A program made the position numbers and the translations under genes. This document shows, one piece after another, positions 47,761 through 58,764 of a DNA stretch of 64,000 nt. The stretch's first letter is position 1, and every line of letters starts with the position of its first letter. Source of the DNA: Quillaja saponaria. Its lineage: Eukaryota; Streptophyta; Magnoliopsida; Fabales; Quillajaceae. Location: contig CM055609.1 in assembly GCA_029379385.1 (NCBI GenBank), forward strand, positions 5,208,001 to 5,272,000, in the 5' to 3' direction. Under the pieces are notes generated by a model. That model saw nothing but the letters and a program-made list of their open reading frames with translations. It made no database searches and was not told the DNA's origin.

Positions 47761-48829
47761 CGACAAAACCCGATTTCAACCATCCCAAGGAATCCCTACA
47801 GACTTGGAGGGGTAAAACTGTCATTGACCTTCCCCAAATTCAATCCCTTGTTCTTCACTTTTTAGTGGTTTGTGTTTCAAACTTTGGAAGGGAATAACTT
47901 TGTGCTCTAGTGTCCAAATCAGACATTTTTTTTTCATTTCGCGTAAATTTTTGAGATCTACGACGTGGAAATTTGGGCACTAGATTGGCCATTCCGGCAA
48001 CCCCTAAATCATTTTTTTTGCCCTCAAAATAGGGTTTTTCCCTTTGTATGACTTTTTTTCCAACTTTGACCCCATTTTTGTACAACCCGCCAAACCCCAA
48101 TCAAAATTCCAAGAAAATGATTCATAGATGCCTTCCTAAAGAGAAATATTCTGGCCACTCTTTCAATTAATTCCAAATTTTATTTTTTTGCCTATGGCCT
48201 AAATACGATATCATTATTTTATGTGATTTTCTTTTTTTGGTTTATTTTTGTTATTTTTTTTATGATACCATTTTATTCCCTCTTGATAACCAAAAAAAAA
48301 GTGTATTCATTTAATGAATCAACTATTCGGGAAAATTGGGCAAATTGTGCCCAGTAGTTTCACTTTTATGGCCAATGCAGCATATTGCACCCATTATTTT
48401 ATGTGTGTTTTTTTCCTAAAAATGTTTTTCCTTATTTTATTATGATACCCTTGAATGCCTTCTACATGACCATACAAAATTTGTATTCATCAACCCTTCG
48501 GATAATTTAAGAAAAATTGCCAAAAAGTGCTCGGTGGCCATTTTTCTCCCATGCAAAACAATGCAAACTATACAATATTGACGCATCGTATAAAATTGTA
48601 CAGTATATAATTATACAATATGTTAGACTGTATAGTTTTACAGTTGTTCTATTGTTTTCTTATCATTTCTCTCAACACTGTATAGATTTATACACATCAG
48701 GCATAGTATAAGAGAGAGTCAATAATATAAGTTTATACTATCTTGTTGATGCCAAACACTATATAAGAGCCAATTTGAAAGAATTATATTATCATGTCAT
48801 TTTTATAAAATACACCAAACGAGTCCTTA
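47761..48829. other. unassigned repeat-like DNA between the tandem array and the second promoter block
   Basis: The part at 47760-48120 has a balanced base composition and reads like the remains of a transposable element, but no open frame with a recognisable domain was found on either strand. The part at 48120-48829 is AT-rich. Confidence 0.3.
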
Positions 48830-49150
48830 ATTATTTTGTGCAGTAAAAAAATAAAATAAATCAAAATGCAGTGTCCCTCTTATCCACAAATATAGAAAAT
48901 TAATTAGAAATATAATTTTGTCAATTTATAAAATTATAAATTAATTAAGCCGTGATTCTTAAAATTTTACATCTAGAAATAAGTCCAGTAACCATCCAAA
49001 TAGTCATATAAGTAACTATCTTTAAGAATTACATTATTGATTTCATTTGTTCCTTCCAAAACACAATCAATACACGACATTAATTTTATTAGCATCTAAT
49101 GACACCAACGAAGGGACATGGAGAAAAAAAAAAAAAATTTGCATTACTCA
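48830..49150 (+). repeat. segmental duplication, right copy, upstream of the peptide gene at 49447
   Basis: Homologous to 46112-46485. It includes the variant element GAAGGGACAT at 49110-49119, about 330 bases before the peptide start codon, so this copy probably holds the working promoter region. Confidence 0.7.
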
Positions 49151-49446
49151 AAAGTCATTAATTATTAATTTTTTTAATGGATATGGTAAGAAAAATTGTT
49201 AAAATATAATAAATATAATTTTTGTAAATTAAAACTCTCCAAAACTAATAACACTAAAATTATGATCAATACAAATTACAACTTTTCTATTTATAAAATT
49301 TTAACAAGTACTCTTAGACATATGTTAGAAAAACTTTAATTATTATTATACCTTCTAGGATTGATATTTTATTTTGAATTCCCCTAAAAACAGTTATATA
49401 TAAGAAAGGGTTGGAATTTATATAGCACTAAGGTGTGAATATCAAT

Positions 49447-49773
49447 ATGAAGAAACTCTTGGTGATAACAATGACACTAGTACTTATGGTTCTTCTTCTT
49501 CTTCTATGTTTTCATGATGCCAATGTTCATGCCATATTCCCTAATTCACCTCCTACTCCAAGATTACAAGGTGCAGGACAAGGAGTAGAAGTAGGAGTAG
49601 AAGCAGAAGCAGAAGCAGAAGATGGGAAACATATGCCTACTCTTGCTCGGAAAAAGGCCTTAGTGGAAAATAAATGCCGTAGGAAGTGCAAAAAGGCAAT
49701 GAGAGGTATGCCTGTAGGTCCTCAATATGATCTTGTCTTTGACAATTGTGTGTTCAAGTGCATGTACAATTAA
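49447..49773 (+). CDS. small secreted cysteine peptide, alpha-hairpinin-like (family member 5)
   Basis: A 108-residue single-exon precursor. The signal peptide is MKKLLVITMT followed by a Leu run (residues 1 to about 28). The linker contains Pro-rich and acidic parts, including a VEVGVEAEAEAED stretch made of GTAGAAG-type codon repeats. The core is C77-x3-C81-x19-C101-x3-C105 (CRRKC ... CVFKC) and has the Tyr-Asp pair also present in the copies at 41724, 43071 and 56466. The start codon is the first ATG in frame. TATATAA lies about 50 bases upstream, and a duplicated promoter block lies at 48830-49150. This is the cleanest intact gene of the second cluster. Confidence 0.68.
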   Translation: MKKLLVITMTLVLMVLLLLLCFHDANVHAIFPNSPPTPRLQGAGQGVEVGVEAEAEAEDGKHMPTLARKKALVENKCRRKCKKAMRGMPVGPQYDLVFDNCVFKCMYN

Positions 49774-50378
49774 CAAATCATGCATGCCATGACCCATGGA
49801 GAGTTAAATATGCATTCCTCCCATTGTAATTTACATATTATATGCCTAATGCAAAAAATCCAGTGTTGCCTAAAATTTATCAATTTTCTTTTTCTAATTA
49901 ATTTTCGCTTTCTAAATATTGTTTAATTTGTATTCATCACCTAATTGTTGTCAAATCATTCAACTAATTGGGCTATATCACAATCTCATAGTCTATAATC
50001 TAATAATCTTCAAATCAACTTATTCAACAAATTTAACTATAAAACTTTTAACTTCATAAAAAAAATAAAATTAATATACAATATCAAAAAACTTTATCTC
50101 CTTCTATTTTTTCTCACCTTTTTTCACAAACATTAGTGTCAATGGACTTATTTGAACCGAATCAATAAAAGCAATTTTCTTTTTCAAAATATTAACAATA
50201 ATTTGATAGGGTAAAAAAGATTGGTTTTTAAGGGGGTAAAAAATAAAAATAAAAACATAAGCATAGAGCCCCAACTATTAATAGACTTTAATATTCTAAA
50301 AAATTAGATAAATTAGAAAATTTTCATGCGCCCAAACAAGCCCTAAAGAGCGAAGCAAGAACAGGGTCGTCGTGAGCC
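49774..50378. other. intergenic between a peptide gene and DPH1
   Basis: Peptide 3' UTR and an AT-rich spacer. The last 50 bases before 50379 are less AT-rich and are probably the DPH1 leader. No other gene is seen. Confidence 0.4.
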
Positions 50379-51782
50379 ATGGAGTTGGAGCAGGCCAAGC
50401 GAGAACCAGAGCTTCTGCAACTTCGCCAACCCTCTCAAATCACTAACCCTAAGAGACGAAATCCCCCGCCAAAACGCTTTGTCAAGAGCCAAATCCCGGA
50501 CTCAATCCTCAACGACGCGTCTCTCAACGCCGCCATATCTCTCCTCCCTTCCAATTACAACTTTGAGGTCCACAAATGCGTCTGGCGCGTGACTTCCACA
50601 GGAAGCAAGCGAGTCGCCCTCCAATTTCCAGAGGGGCTTCTCATGTACTCGCTCGTTCTCTCCGATATATTCACCTCCTTCGCCGGAGCTTCTCATTGCT
50701 TTGTTCTCGGTGATGTTACCTATGGTGCTTGCTGCGTCGACGACCTCGCCGCCTCAGCTCTTGGTGCTGATATTTTAATTCACTACGGGCATAGCTGCCT
50801 TGTACCCATTGATTCTACCACCATCCCCTGTCTTTACGTTTTCGTTGATATTAAGATCAACGTGGATCGTTTGATAGACACTGTCAAGCTAAATCTCCAA
50901 TCGAGTAGTACTAACCTCGTCCTCGCCGGTACGATTCAGTTTGCCTCGGCGATTCGGGCAGCCAAACCCGAATTAGAGAAACATGGGTTTAGGGTTTTGG
51001 TTCCACAATCGAAGCCATTATCAGCTGGTGAAGTACTCGGCTGCACAGCACCGAAGGTCTCATTGAAATCTTTTGTTGGTGAGGGTGAGACTGCTTTGGT
51101 TTTTGTGGCTGATGGAAGGTTTCACCTTGAGGCGTTTATGATTGCCAATCCTGGAATTAAGGCTTTTCGGTATGATCCATACGTGGGGAAATTGTTTCTG
51201 GAGGAATATGATCATGTGGGGATGAAGGAGTCTAGGAAAAATGCGATTTTGAAAGCTAAAAAAGCTGAGAATTGGGGCATTGTTTTGGGAACATTGGGTA
51301 GGCAAGGGTATCCAAGGATTTTGGATAGGTTAGAGAAGAAGATGAGGGAGAAGGGTTTTAATTATACAGTTGTTTTAATGTCAGAGATAAGCCCTGGAAG
51401 GGTGGCTTTGTTTGAGGACTCAGTGGATGCTTGGATTCAGATTGCTTGTCCTCGACTTTCAATTGATTGGGGTGATGCATTTTTGAAACCAGTTTTGACT
51501 CCATTTGAGGCAGAGATTGTTCTAGGAATTATACCTGGTTGGTGGCAGAAAATTGTGGTAGTAGATTCGGTTTGTGACAAAGGTGTGGATTGCAGGAAGG
51601 GTGATTCATGCTGTGGATGTAGCAATGGAGATACAAAAGGAATGGGAGATGCTGGTGGGGATTATCCAATGGATTACTATGCTCAAGATGGTGGGGAGTG
51701 GAACTCTTCCTATATGAAGAAATCGTCTCGTCCTTCACAGAGAAATAACGTATCTTCTGCCGTTAATGGTGCTATTGCCTAA
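50379..51782 (+). CDS. DPH1: DPH1, 2-(3-amino-3-carboxypropyl)histidine synthase subunit 1
   Basis: An intronless gene for a 467-residue cytosolic protein. With DPH2 it forms the radical enzyme that cleaves S-adenosylmethionine and transfers a 3-amino-3-carboxypropyl group to a histidine of elongation factor 2, the first step of diphthamide synthesis. Visible family blocks: VALQFPEGLLMYSLVLSDI, GDVTYGACCVDDLAA, DILIHYGHSCLVP, VLAGTIQFASAI, DGRFHLEAFMIANP and QIACPRLSIDWGDAFLKPVL. The three cysteines expected to hold the [4Fe-4S] cluster are C118 (or C119), C222 and C357. The N-terminal RRNPPPKRFVKSQIPDSILND segment and total length fit plant DPH1. The last 80 residues are Gly/Asp-rich with extra cysteines and are not conserved in the catalytic core. 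Clearly less AT-rich than the surrounding DNA; no sign of damage. Confidence 0.95.
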   Translation: MELEQAKREPELLQLRQPSQITNPKRRNPPPKRFVKSQIPDSILNDASLNAAISLLPSNYNFEVHKCVWRVTSTGSKRVALQFPEGLLMYSLVLSDIFTSFAGASHCFVLGDVTYGACCVDDLAASALGADILIHYGHSCLVPIDSTTIPCLYVFVDIKINVDRLIDTVKLNLQSSSTNLVLAGTIQFASAIRAAKPELEKHGFRVLVPQSKPLSAGEVLGCTAPKVSLKSFVGEGETALVFVADGRFHLEAFMIANPGIKAFRYDPYVGKLFLEEYDHVGMKESRKNAILKAKKAENWGIVLGTLGRQGYPRILDRLEKKMREKGFNYTVVLMSEISPGRVALFEDSVDAWIQIACPRLSIDWGDAFLKPVLTPFEAEIVLGIIPGWWQKIVVVDSVCDKGVDCRKGDSCCGCSNGDTKGMGDAGGDYPMDYYAQDGGEWNSSYMKKSSRPSQRNNVSSAVNGAIA

Positions 51783-53349
51783 CATGGTAGCTTCATAGCT
51801 TGTGAAGATTACAGTGTCATCACTGTCATGCTTCAAGAGGGTAAGCAAATCTTATTGTTGTTAGTAATGGGTGCTCTTCGATCTTAATTTGCTTCTGTAA
51901 GCTTCTTAGTTCCCTATTTTGTTTTCCAAAAATAATATGAATTGTGCAAGAGCCTTTCCTTGAACTAATTTTTGTTTGTTTAGTTTTGGAAGTTGGCTAC
52001 TAGAAACCTAAATCTAATATATGATTGTGTCTTTCTATCAGTTTAGGGTGCATTGCTTAACTGAAATGGTGAGTTGTTTCTCTCATATATATATATATAT
52101 ATATATTAATTATCTCATGGATAGCTTAGAAGCTTTAATTTTGACTGAGGAAATTATATTAATGTTAGTAGTGGATGCTCCTAAAGGATAACTCCAAGGA
52201 CATAAGATGTACCTTTAAGACAAGGTGTTGCCCAATTTAACAAAGCACTTATTGGGTAACAAAATGTCTAAGCTGTGGGAGCTTATACTCTGCAGAGACA
52301 ACTGACTCGTGATATTGCTGCTGCAGAGCATTTTACATACTGGCAAGGAACTAGCATAAACCTTAATCAAGGATTCTGCTTAGAATAAAGAGTGAGGCTA
52401 ACTTTAAAAAGTTCAGTCACCGCTGAAGATGGGGTTCAGAATTCAGATGGGGAGGATGAAGCTCAGGTGAGGAAAGTAAGAGGGGATAGCCTCCATGAAG
52501 TAGAGTTTCAAGTGCTTCATGTGATATTTTGGCCTACTGGAGACGCTAAAAATGTGACTTCAACTCTCTTAATGCCACGCCAATACACAATTCAAGTAAT
52601 GGACACAGTGAGGACTAGGCTTTCTTCAACCTACACTGGCTAAAGATGCTTTTAAGACTTAAAGTGGGCTAAGGATCATTTCAGAGTGAAAGTTTTGAGG
52701 TTCTGTCGATTAACATCTTGGATTGGACATGCATACTCTGTTTTCAGGGAGAGATTCAAAAGTTTGTGGCAGGTGAAAGCAAAGGACGTCCTCAAGACAA
52801 GAGTCTTAGTAGTTAAGAGACAGGGCAAAATGATATTTGCCTATAACAATATCAAACAAACTAAGGAATGTTTATTTTCTGCAGCACTGGCTGCATGATT
52901 GTAATGTTGGTGACGAATCTGTTGGCGATAATGATATATATTAATTTGTGCACTAATTAGTGATTAATTAATCCATTACGATAAATTGGATTGGATTTTG
53001 TAATTTTTTTATCTGCAATACCTCGACGTGACATGAACATGAACGGGTTCAAGACTCCATTTTCTTTTTATAAGGGTTAAAGTCAGTTACATTTATTTTG
53101 GCTTTTTGACCCCATATTGTAAGGTGGACCTCGAAAGATATGAAAGATCTCCCTCCAAACCGTACATACGACTTTCATCGAATAAGCCTTTCCATAGAAT
53201 TCTATATGTATCTACAAGATCGAGTATGAAATTCAGAACTAATTACGTTTAACTCTTATACTCTAGCTCCCTTCTGAAACATAATGATCATTAGCATTAT
53301 ACATAGTTCTGAACATCATGCTTGTCAAACTTGTAATTTAACATTGATA
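51783..53349. other. DPH1 3' flank and unassigned sequence
   Basis: The DPH1 3' UTR probably occupies the first few hundred bases. An AT microsatellite lies at 52085-52106. From about 52260 to 52900 the composition is exon-like, and an 83-residue open frame (52392-52643, with SDGEDEAQVRKVRGDSLHE) is present, but I recognise no family and see no splice partners. A gene or transposon relic is possible. Confidence 0.35.
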
Positions 53350-53480
53350 AACGTTTGTACAAGTTAAAAGAGAAGGTAGCCACTAGATTGATTGGTTGGA
53401 AAGTGAATCTAATTTCTCGTGGAAGTAAGGAGTTATTGATCAAGGCAGTTGCTTCAGTGACCTAAGTTATGGCAAATTCA
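53350..53480 (+). mobile_element. LINE reverse-transcriptase remnant
   Basis: One frame reads VATRLIGWKVNLISRGSKE followed by LLIKAVASVT, which corresponds to the segment after the RT catalytic region of plant non-LTR retrotransposons (the W-K-x-x-L-S-R-x-G-K-E-x-L-I-K-A-V pattern). It is a fragment of about 130 bases with a stop at its end. Confidence 0.6.
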
Positions 53481-54978
53481 TCAGCTAGAATTTCATGTTC
53501 AAGCCAATAATGTAGCCTAGCTTACTAGCTGCTCTGCTACTCATGTTTTCTTGTGGAGGTATTTCTGGGTGATAATGACATCGATAGATGAATACTCGAT
53601 CCAGGTTTTCCAGTTAGTAGATTCTGATATTTGGTCATTATAATTCTTCTTTCAGTTTTCTATATATGTTTTATCCTTTTTTTTTTTTATCAATTCAAAT
53701 TAGGAAGACTCAGAATCAATACATGGAAACAAAAGACACATAGTTTTGCAAGATGTGAACCGTTGACGAAATATTCACAACTATTATCATTTATTCATAT
53801 GTAATGTAATTAATCTATAATAATTATAATTCACATATTTACTCATAAGCTATTCTCATAATTCTTAGCTGATCCACTTACAAATTGTTCATATATGTGA
53901 TTAACAATTTACTTAGAAAATATAACTTAATATGTAAATTGCCGTACTCTTAGACATTTATTTCCAAATTATTCACTTATGCTATTACTATGTAAATAGC
54001 CATTTATAGAAGCGATTTACTACAATTTACATATTTTAGTAGCATGTAATAAATCACTAGGTATTTAGACGATTTACTGACATTCTATTTTAAATTGTCA
54101 TCAGCGTGTAAATTGTCACATTTTAGATAATTTACTTCCAAATTATTCACATATGTAAATTGTTGGTATCCTTAGTTGATTTATTTATAAACTATATATA
54201 TATATAATTTTTTGACTTTCACCATGAGTATTCTCACACCTTTAAGGTACGAGTCTAATCTCATTTGAGTCTACGGAGTGATACGGTTAGGATCCTTCTT
54301 AAAGGTGCGATTCTAGGATTCAAAACTTTGTTCTCATCCTGGAGTTGCACTCTATTTATCAGTGCAACTGACACCTTTTGAGTATATATATATAATTAAA
54401 TTGCCAAAGTTAAAAGACGATTATTCAAATTATTTTTATGTGATTAACGTATTGTAAATCACCAAATTTTAGTCTATTTACTTATAAAGAATTTACATGT
54501 GTGATTAACATATAACTTTTGCTTGTTATAACTAATTGCTTGGAATATGAATATGAATATGAATATGAAATGAAATATATTAAGTATGTCTTGCATTTAT
54601 CGTATTCAAAGCAAAGCATATATACTCGACTTGTCACAAATATTAGTTGTACCAAATTAAAATTTAATTGGGGAAGCGTATGGTAACCCAAGATTGGATT
54701 ATTATATATACCTCAGTCTTATGCTCTAGCTTTATACAGAACAAAATGATAGTAATTAATATATTATTATATAGTAGCACCTATCTAATGACCTCAAAGA
54801 AGAGATAATTTTTTTTTTTAATTTCTCTCAGGAATAATCCTTTGGATGTGAGCCTAATCTTGTTCAGGGTTTAAAAAATGATACGGTTATTGACCCTCCC
54901 CAAGATAGGACTATAGTATTCAAACATTTGACCTCTTCCGAGATTGCAATTCGCTTACCACTGCAACCAACCATAACA

Positions 54979-55017
54979 AATGCCATTGCCATTGCCAAGA
55001 GTATTAGTTTCTTCATA
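54979..55017 (-). pseudogene. inverted signal-peptide fragment of a cysteine-peptide gene
   Basis: On the minus strand 39 consecutive bases, starting one base before ATGAAGAAACTAATACTC, are identical to the start of the pseudogene at 56466. Homology stops abruptly after that. The fragment lies in reverse orientation downstream of a plus-strand upstream block (54780-54806). Confidence 0.8.
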
Positions 55018-55097
55018 ATTGAAATTATAAAATATAACTTAATATGTAAATTGCCGTACTCTTAGAAACTGGAAAAAAATGGTATGAAGCAACAATT

Positions 55098-55310
55098 GAG
55101 TCTACCTCCCTCCCTATTATAAAAGTTTATGTATCTGTGTTTTCTTGAACTTTTGATCTTGGAGTTAAAATATGGATCGAAAACCAACAATTGCCCTAGA
55201 GGGTCAACCACCAACTTCAACAATACAAGCAGTCAAACCAAAATTGGATATGACTCTGATGCGAAAGAACCGATGTTTTATGTGAAACAAGTGAGAAAGT
55301 AAAGGAATTG
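55098..55310 (+). repeat. block X, copy 1 (dispersed segment of the peptide cluster)
   Basis: The segment beginning GAGTCTACCTCCCTCCCTAT and containing ATACAAGCAGTCAAACCAAA and GATGCGAAAGAACCGATG recurs at 57915-58125 and 61095-61325. In the third copy an open frame reads through it (for example KIGYGFDAKEPMFYVKQSE), suggesting it derives from an exon of an unknown gene. Confidence 0.7.
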
Positions 55311-56264
55311 TAAATGGGAGGAGAAACAACCGATATTTTAATATGAAAAAAATAATCATCTAGTGCTTAGTTTATTTTGCTTAAAATCTACATATTTACT
55401 CATAAGTTATTTTCATATGTGGTTATCATGTAAATTGTTGAATTCTTAATCAATTTACTTACAAACTATTCATATATGTGATTAACATATAAATCGCAAG
55501 CCTTTTACTCAGAAACTATTATAAATTATAACTTAACATGTAAATTGTTATACTCTTAGACGATTTATTTCCAAACTATGCAGTTATGTGATTACCATAT
55601 AAATAGCTATTAAGCAATTTACTCACAAACATTCCTCTTCGATGATTAAAATGTAAATCAGATTGTTAATTGATTTACTTACAAACTATTTTAACACATA
55701 AATTGCTAAGTGTTAGGATGTTCTTACATCATAATATAAACTGTAATGAGCATTTAAATTGTCATATTTTAGATGATTTACTTCCAAACTATTCACATAT
55801 GTAATTACCATGCAAATAAATTATAGGACTCTTGGTCAATTTACTTAGAAACTATTCACATATGTAATTAATTAATATTTAAATCACGAGAGTTAAAAAC
55901 AATTTATTCATAAATTATTTTATATGTGATTAACATATTGTAAATCGTTGAATTCTTAGTCTATTTACTTACAAAATATTCACATATGTGATTAATATAT
56001 AAACTTAATTGTTTATTGTACCTAATTGCCAGGAATATAGAATGAAATATGCTAAGTATGTCTTACATTTATTGTATCCAATGTACTCGTCAAACATATT
56101 TCTTGTACCACCTCAAAGAGAAAAACAATTAAAATATGCTAAGTATGGTTTTGGGTTAATTGGTTTTTACTAAGATTGAATTATTAAATATATTTCATTC
56201 TTATGCTCTAGCTTCATCCAGAACCAAATGATAGTAATTAATTATATTATATATATATAGTAGC

Positions 56265-56390
56265 TAGCACCTATCTAATGACCCTAAAGAAGAGACATAT
56301 ATAAACTGAAGTTAACTAAATAAGTTATTCTAATTTTATATTGTGCTAAAAGCCATGCATTGAGAACTTAATTTAATCTAAATTAAAATT
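56265..56390 (+). promoter_or_regulatory. conserved upstream block of the 56466 peptide copy
   Basis: Contains TCTAATGACCCTAAAGAAGAGACAT in two overlapping words (TCTAATGACC and GAAGAGACAT at 56289-56298), then GAAGTTAACTAAATAAGTTA, TATATTGTGCTAAAAG and the RY-like CATGCATT. The same order occurs at 58860-58990 and, partly changed, at 58395-58510 and 60100-60265. Confidence 0.5.
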
Positions 56391-56465
56391 TTGATAGATA
56401 TATATAATTAATAAATAAATAAAAGCTAAGTTAAAATTTGTAAGAACAAAAAGCTAATTTCAAGT

Positions 56466-56774
56466 ATGAAGAAACTAATACTCTTGGCAATGGCAATGGC
56501 ATTAGTTGTGAAAATACATCTGCCTGTATTTCTTGTACAAGCTGCTGTTGATAAAGATGGCTTCTTTCAATTACAAGCACCATTTTCATCTTCTTCAATT
56601 CAATTAGATGCCGCCAAAAAACCATCTTTTAAACAAAATGGGAAAAATCGTGTGAAAGTATGTCGTAGAAAGTGCGAAAGAAAACTAGAAAAAGAAGGCT
56701 TCACAAAGAATCATAGTAACTATGATTAGAGTTCTAGAATATGTATGAATTCATGTTTCAGAACTGGAGGTTAA
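56466..56774 (+). pseudogene. cysteine-peptide gene with a premature TAG inside the core
   Basis: The 5' part encodes 87 residues: signal peptide MKKLILLAMAMALVVKIHLP and onwards (residues 1 to about 27), a linker with PFSSSSIQLD, and the first half of the core (CRRKC followed by ERKLEKEGF and NHSNYD). A TAG at 56727-56729 then interrupts the frame. The same frame continues for 14 codons after it, including the expected second cysteine pair C-x3-C, to a TAA at 56772-56774. So this copy is one nonsense change away from the family architecture; as written, the product lacks half of the core. A functional truncated product cannot be excluded. The upstream block with GAAGAGACAT is intact. Confidence 0.65.
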
Positions 56775-58394
56775 TTAAGAACTAGCATATCTGTCCTTTT
56801 TCTTTTCTAGAGAGGGACGGTCTTCCTCCTCTCTAGAAAATTTATTCTCTTCTTTTCGTTTTTGAATTATTTACTCTCAAATTTATCTATTTATATAACA
56901 TATTTAGAGATTATGTTTTTAATTTTCTCAAATATGATCATTTTATGATAAAATTTTAATTTTTTTTGTCTTTTTATATTGTCTTTTGTTTCTCCTATGT
57001 ATAGAATTGTTGCAGCGTTTAAATCTAATCTATTCCTTTCTTTTCAAGAACTTCGGATTAAAGTTTCATATGGAAACTTTTGAATTGTCATGACACCAAT
57101 GGTGGAGATCTCCGTCGATAAAGTATCGAGTCATCGATATATCTTGGAAACTTTCATGGTTATTTCAAGTAGAGCTCAAATCTATATTTTATTAGTAGAA
57201 AGAAAGTTAAAACGCATATTGTATTGCTAGATCTAATTCAGGAGGTAAATTAATTTTTACATTATAATTTTGTTCATCGAAATTATATTTGACTGGTTCA
57301 TCAAGTAGCCAAGAAAGTCCTCAATCTAACACTAAGTTTGTGAGAATACTAATCATTGTATAGTTGGCTTAGGGATATTCTGTAAAAACATGTTTTGTTC
57401 TTACTAAAATCTCTATCTTTGGTACACAACACTCACACACAAAAAAAAAAAAAAAAAACCCTAGCATATACAGATGTTATTTAAACTAGCATTTCAATTG
57501 GGGCCTTTATCAAAAATTTTGGTTTAATTATATTTCATTTTTATTCTCCAGCTAGCTCTTTCCAGGACAAAATGATCATCACCCTTTGATGCACATATAC
57601 TTTAGAGTAAAGTATATTTTATCTCATGTAGATTGATTTTTTTTTCAAACACAAAGGAATTTATTTTGTCCAAAAACACCTTCTAAAATTTGAACCAAAA
57701 TAGTTTAGACCGAATCTATCCAAACTAATTGTTTTGTAATTAAATTACCAAAAACACTGTTAAACTACTTATTTATAAATTCTTGCCATATGAGTAAAAC
57801 ATAGGATTGGTAATCAACTAATCTTTTCTTTCCCATTTGTTATTTTACTTGGCGTTCTTCAAATACTTCTTGATTTTGTTCTCATATTTTGTGGTCTCTT
57901 GAGATGGAGCCTTTGAGTCTCCCTCCCTATAATTATAAGTTTATGTATCTAGGTTTTCTTAAACTTTTGATATTGGAACTAAAATGGAGGAGAACCAACT
58001 ATTGCTCTAGAGGGTCAACCACTAAACTTCAACAATACAAGCAGTCAAACCAAAATTGGATATAACTGTTATGCGAAAGAACCATTAATGTTTTATGTGA
58101 AAAAGTAGAAAGATAAAGAAATTTTGCTAAAAGAAAAGGGAAAGTTTCAGATTGGCATGAGAAATAGAACAAAAACAAAAATGACAGAGAGAATTGACTA
58201 GAACTCAGGAGTTTCAAATTTATAAAACACGTGAATTTTTTGATAATTTAGTTGAGATTGTTAATTTAGATAAATTCCGTCTAAATATACTTTATTCTAA
58301 ATTTTATGAGAATATTAGACAAAATGAATTGTATGTATGCATTTGAAAATAAATCAAACCATATACTGGTAAAATTTACTTTACTTATATAGTA

Positions 58395-58510
58395 GAACCT
58401 AGCTAATGACCCAAGAAAGAGAGATAAATAAAAATTAACCAATTGAGTAACTTTTAATATAAAAAGATATTATATTGTGCCAAAAGTCATGCATTCAAAA
58501 CTATAGAATT
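58395..58510 (+). promoter_or_regulatory. decayed upstream block before the 58530 peptide remnant
   Basis: Keeps GCTAATGACCC, AAAGAGAGATAAATA and TATTATATTGTGCCAAAAG followed by CATGCATT, in the order of the block at 56265, but the GAAGAGACAT word is altered. Confidence 0.4.
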
Positions 58511-58529
58511 TGATACCTTCATCTACAAC

Positions 58530-58764
58530 GTGTTTATATTTAAATTTGCTTTGGGTATGAAAGTATTTATTGTACAAGCTGCTGCTAAGGATAATATCCC
58601 TCTTCCAAAAAGCACCATTTTCATTTCCTGCTTTCTCTGGTCACCACCTTGTTCCTTCAATTCAATTAGATTCACACAGAAGAGGAGACGAAATTTCTTT
58701 TACAGAAAAGAGGGTCATACGTATTATTAAACGATGTTGTAGAAAGTGCAAAAAACAACTCTAA
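58530..58764 (+). pseudogene. truncated, frameshifted cysteine-peptide copy
   Basis: The signal-peptide end (VFIVQAA) and the following Lys-Asp are in one frame. The linker (PFSFPAFSGHHLVPSIQLD) and the first core pair (CCRKCKKQL) continue in another frame, and a stop follows straight after. The 5' half of the signal peptide and the whole second cysteine pair are missing. Most similar to the copy at 59536. Confidence 0.65.

Larger units (their letters stand above)
53770..56010 (+). repeat. degenerate minisatellite (ACTATTCACATATGTGATTA-type units), in two blocks
   Basis: Units of roughly 50-70 bases with the words TTTACTTACAAACTATTCA, ATATGTGATTAACAT and GTAAATTGT recur across 53770-54540 and again across 55380-56010. 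Unit length and order are irregular. A shared stretch ATATAACTTAATATGTAAAT occurs in the first block (53930) and just before the 55100 block (55032). Confidence 0.6.
56240..58720 (+). repeat. tandem segmental duplication, unit 1
   Basis: Order of parts: upstream block (56265), peptide copy (56466), block D beginning TCTAGAGAGGGACGG (56800), block X (57915), second peptide remnant (58530). The same order recurs in 58845-61555, so the two units are a tandem duplication with later insertions and deletions. Confidence 0.65.

Noticed and set aside
47855..48100. An 81-residue minus-strand frame in the 46-49 kb insert
   Set aside because: It starts in repeat-like DNA with no domain, no splice partners and low-complexity Lys content. 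Not supported as a gene.
52392..52643. An 83-residue plus-strand frame downstream of DPH1
   Set aside because: It has no recognisable family, no ATG-context or splice support, and could be UTR or a relic. It is mentioned only in the intergenic note.
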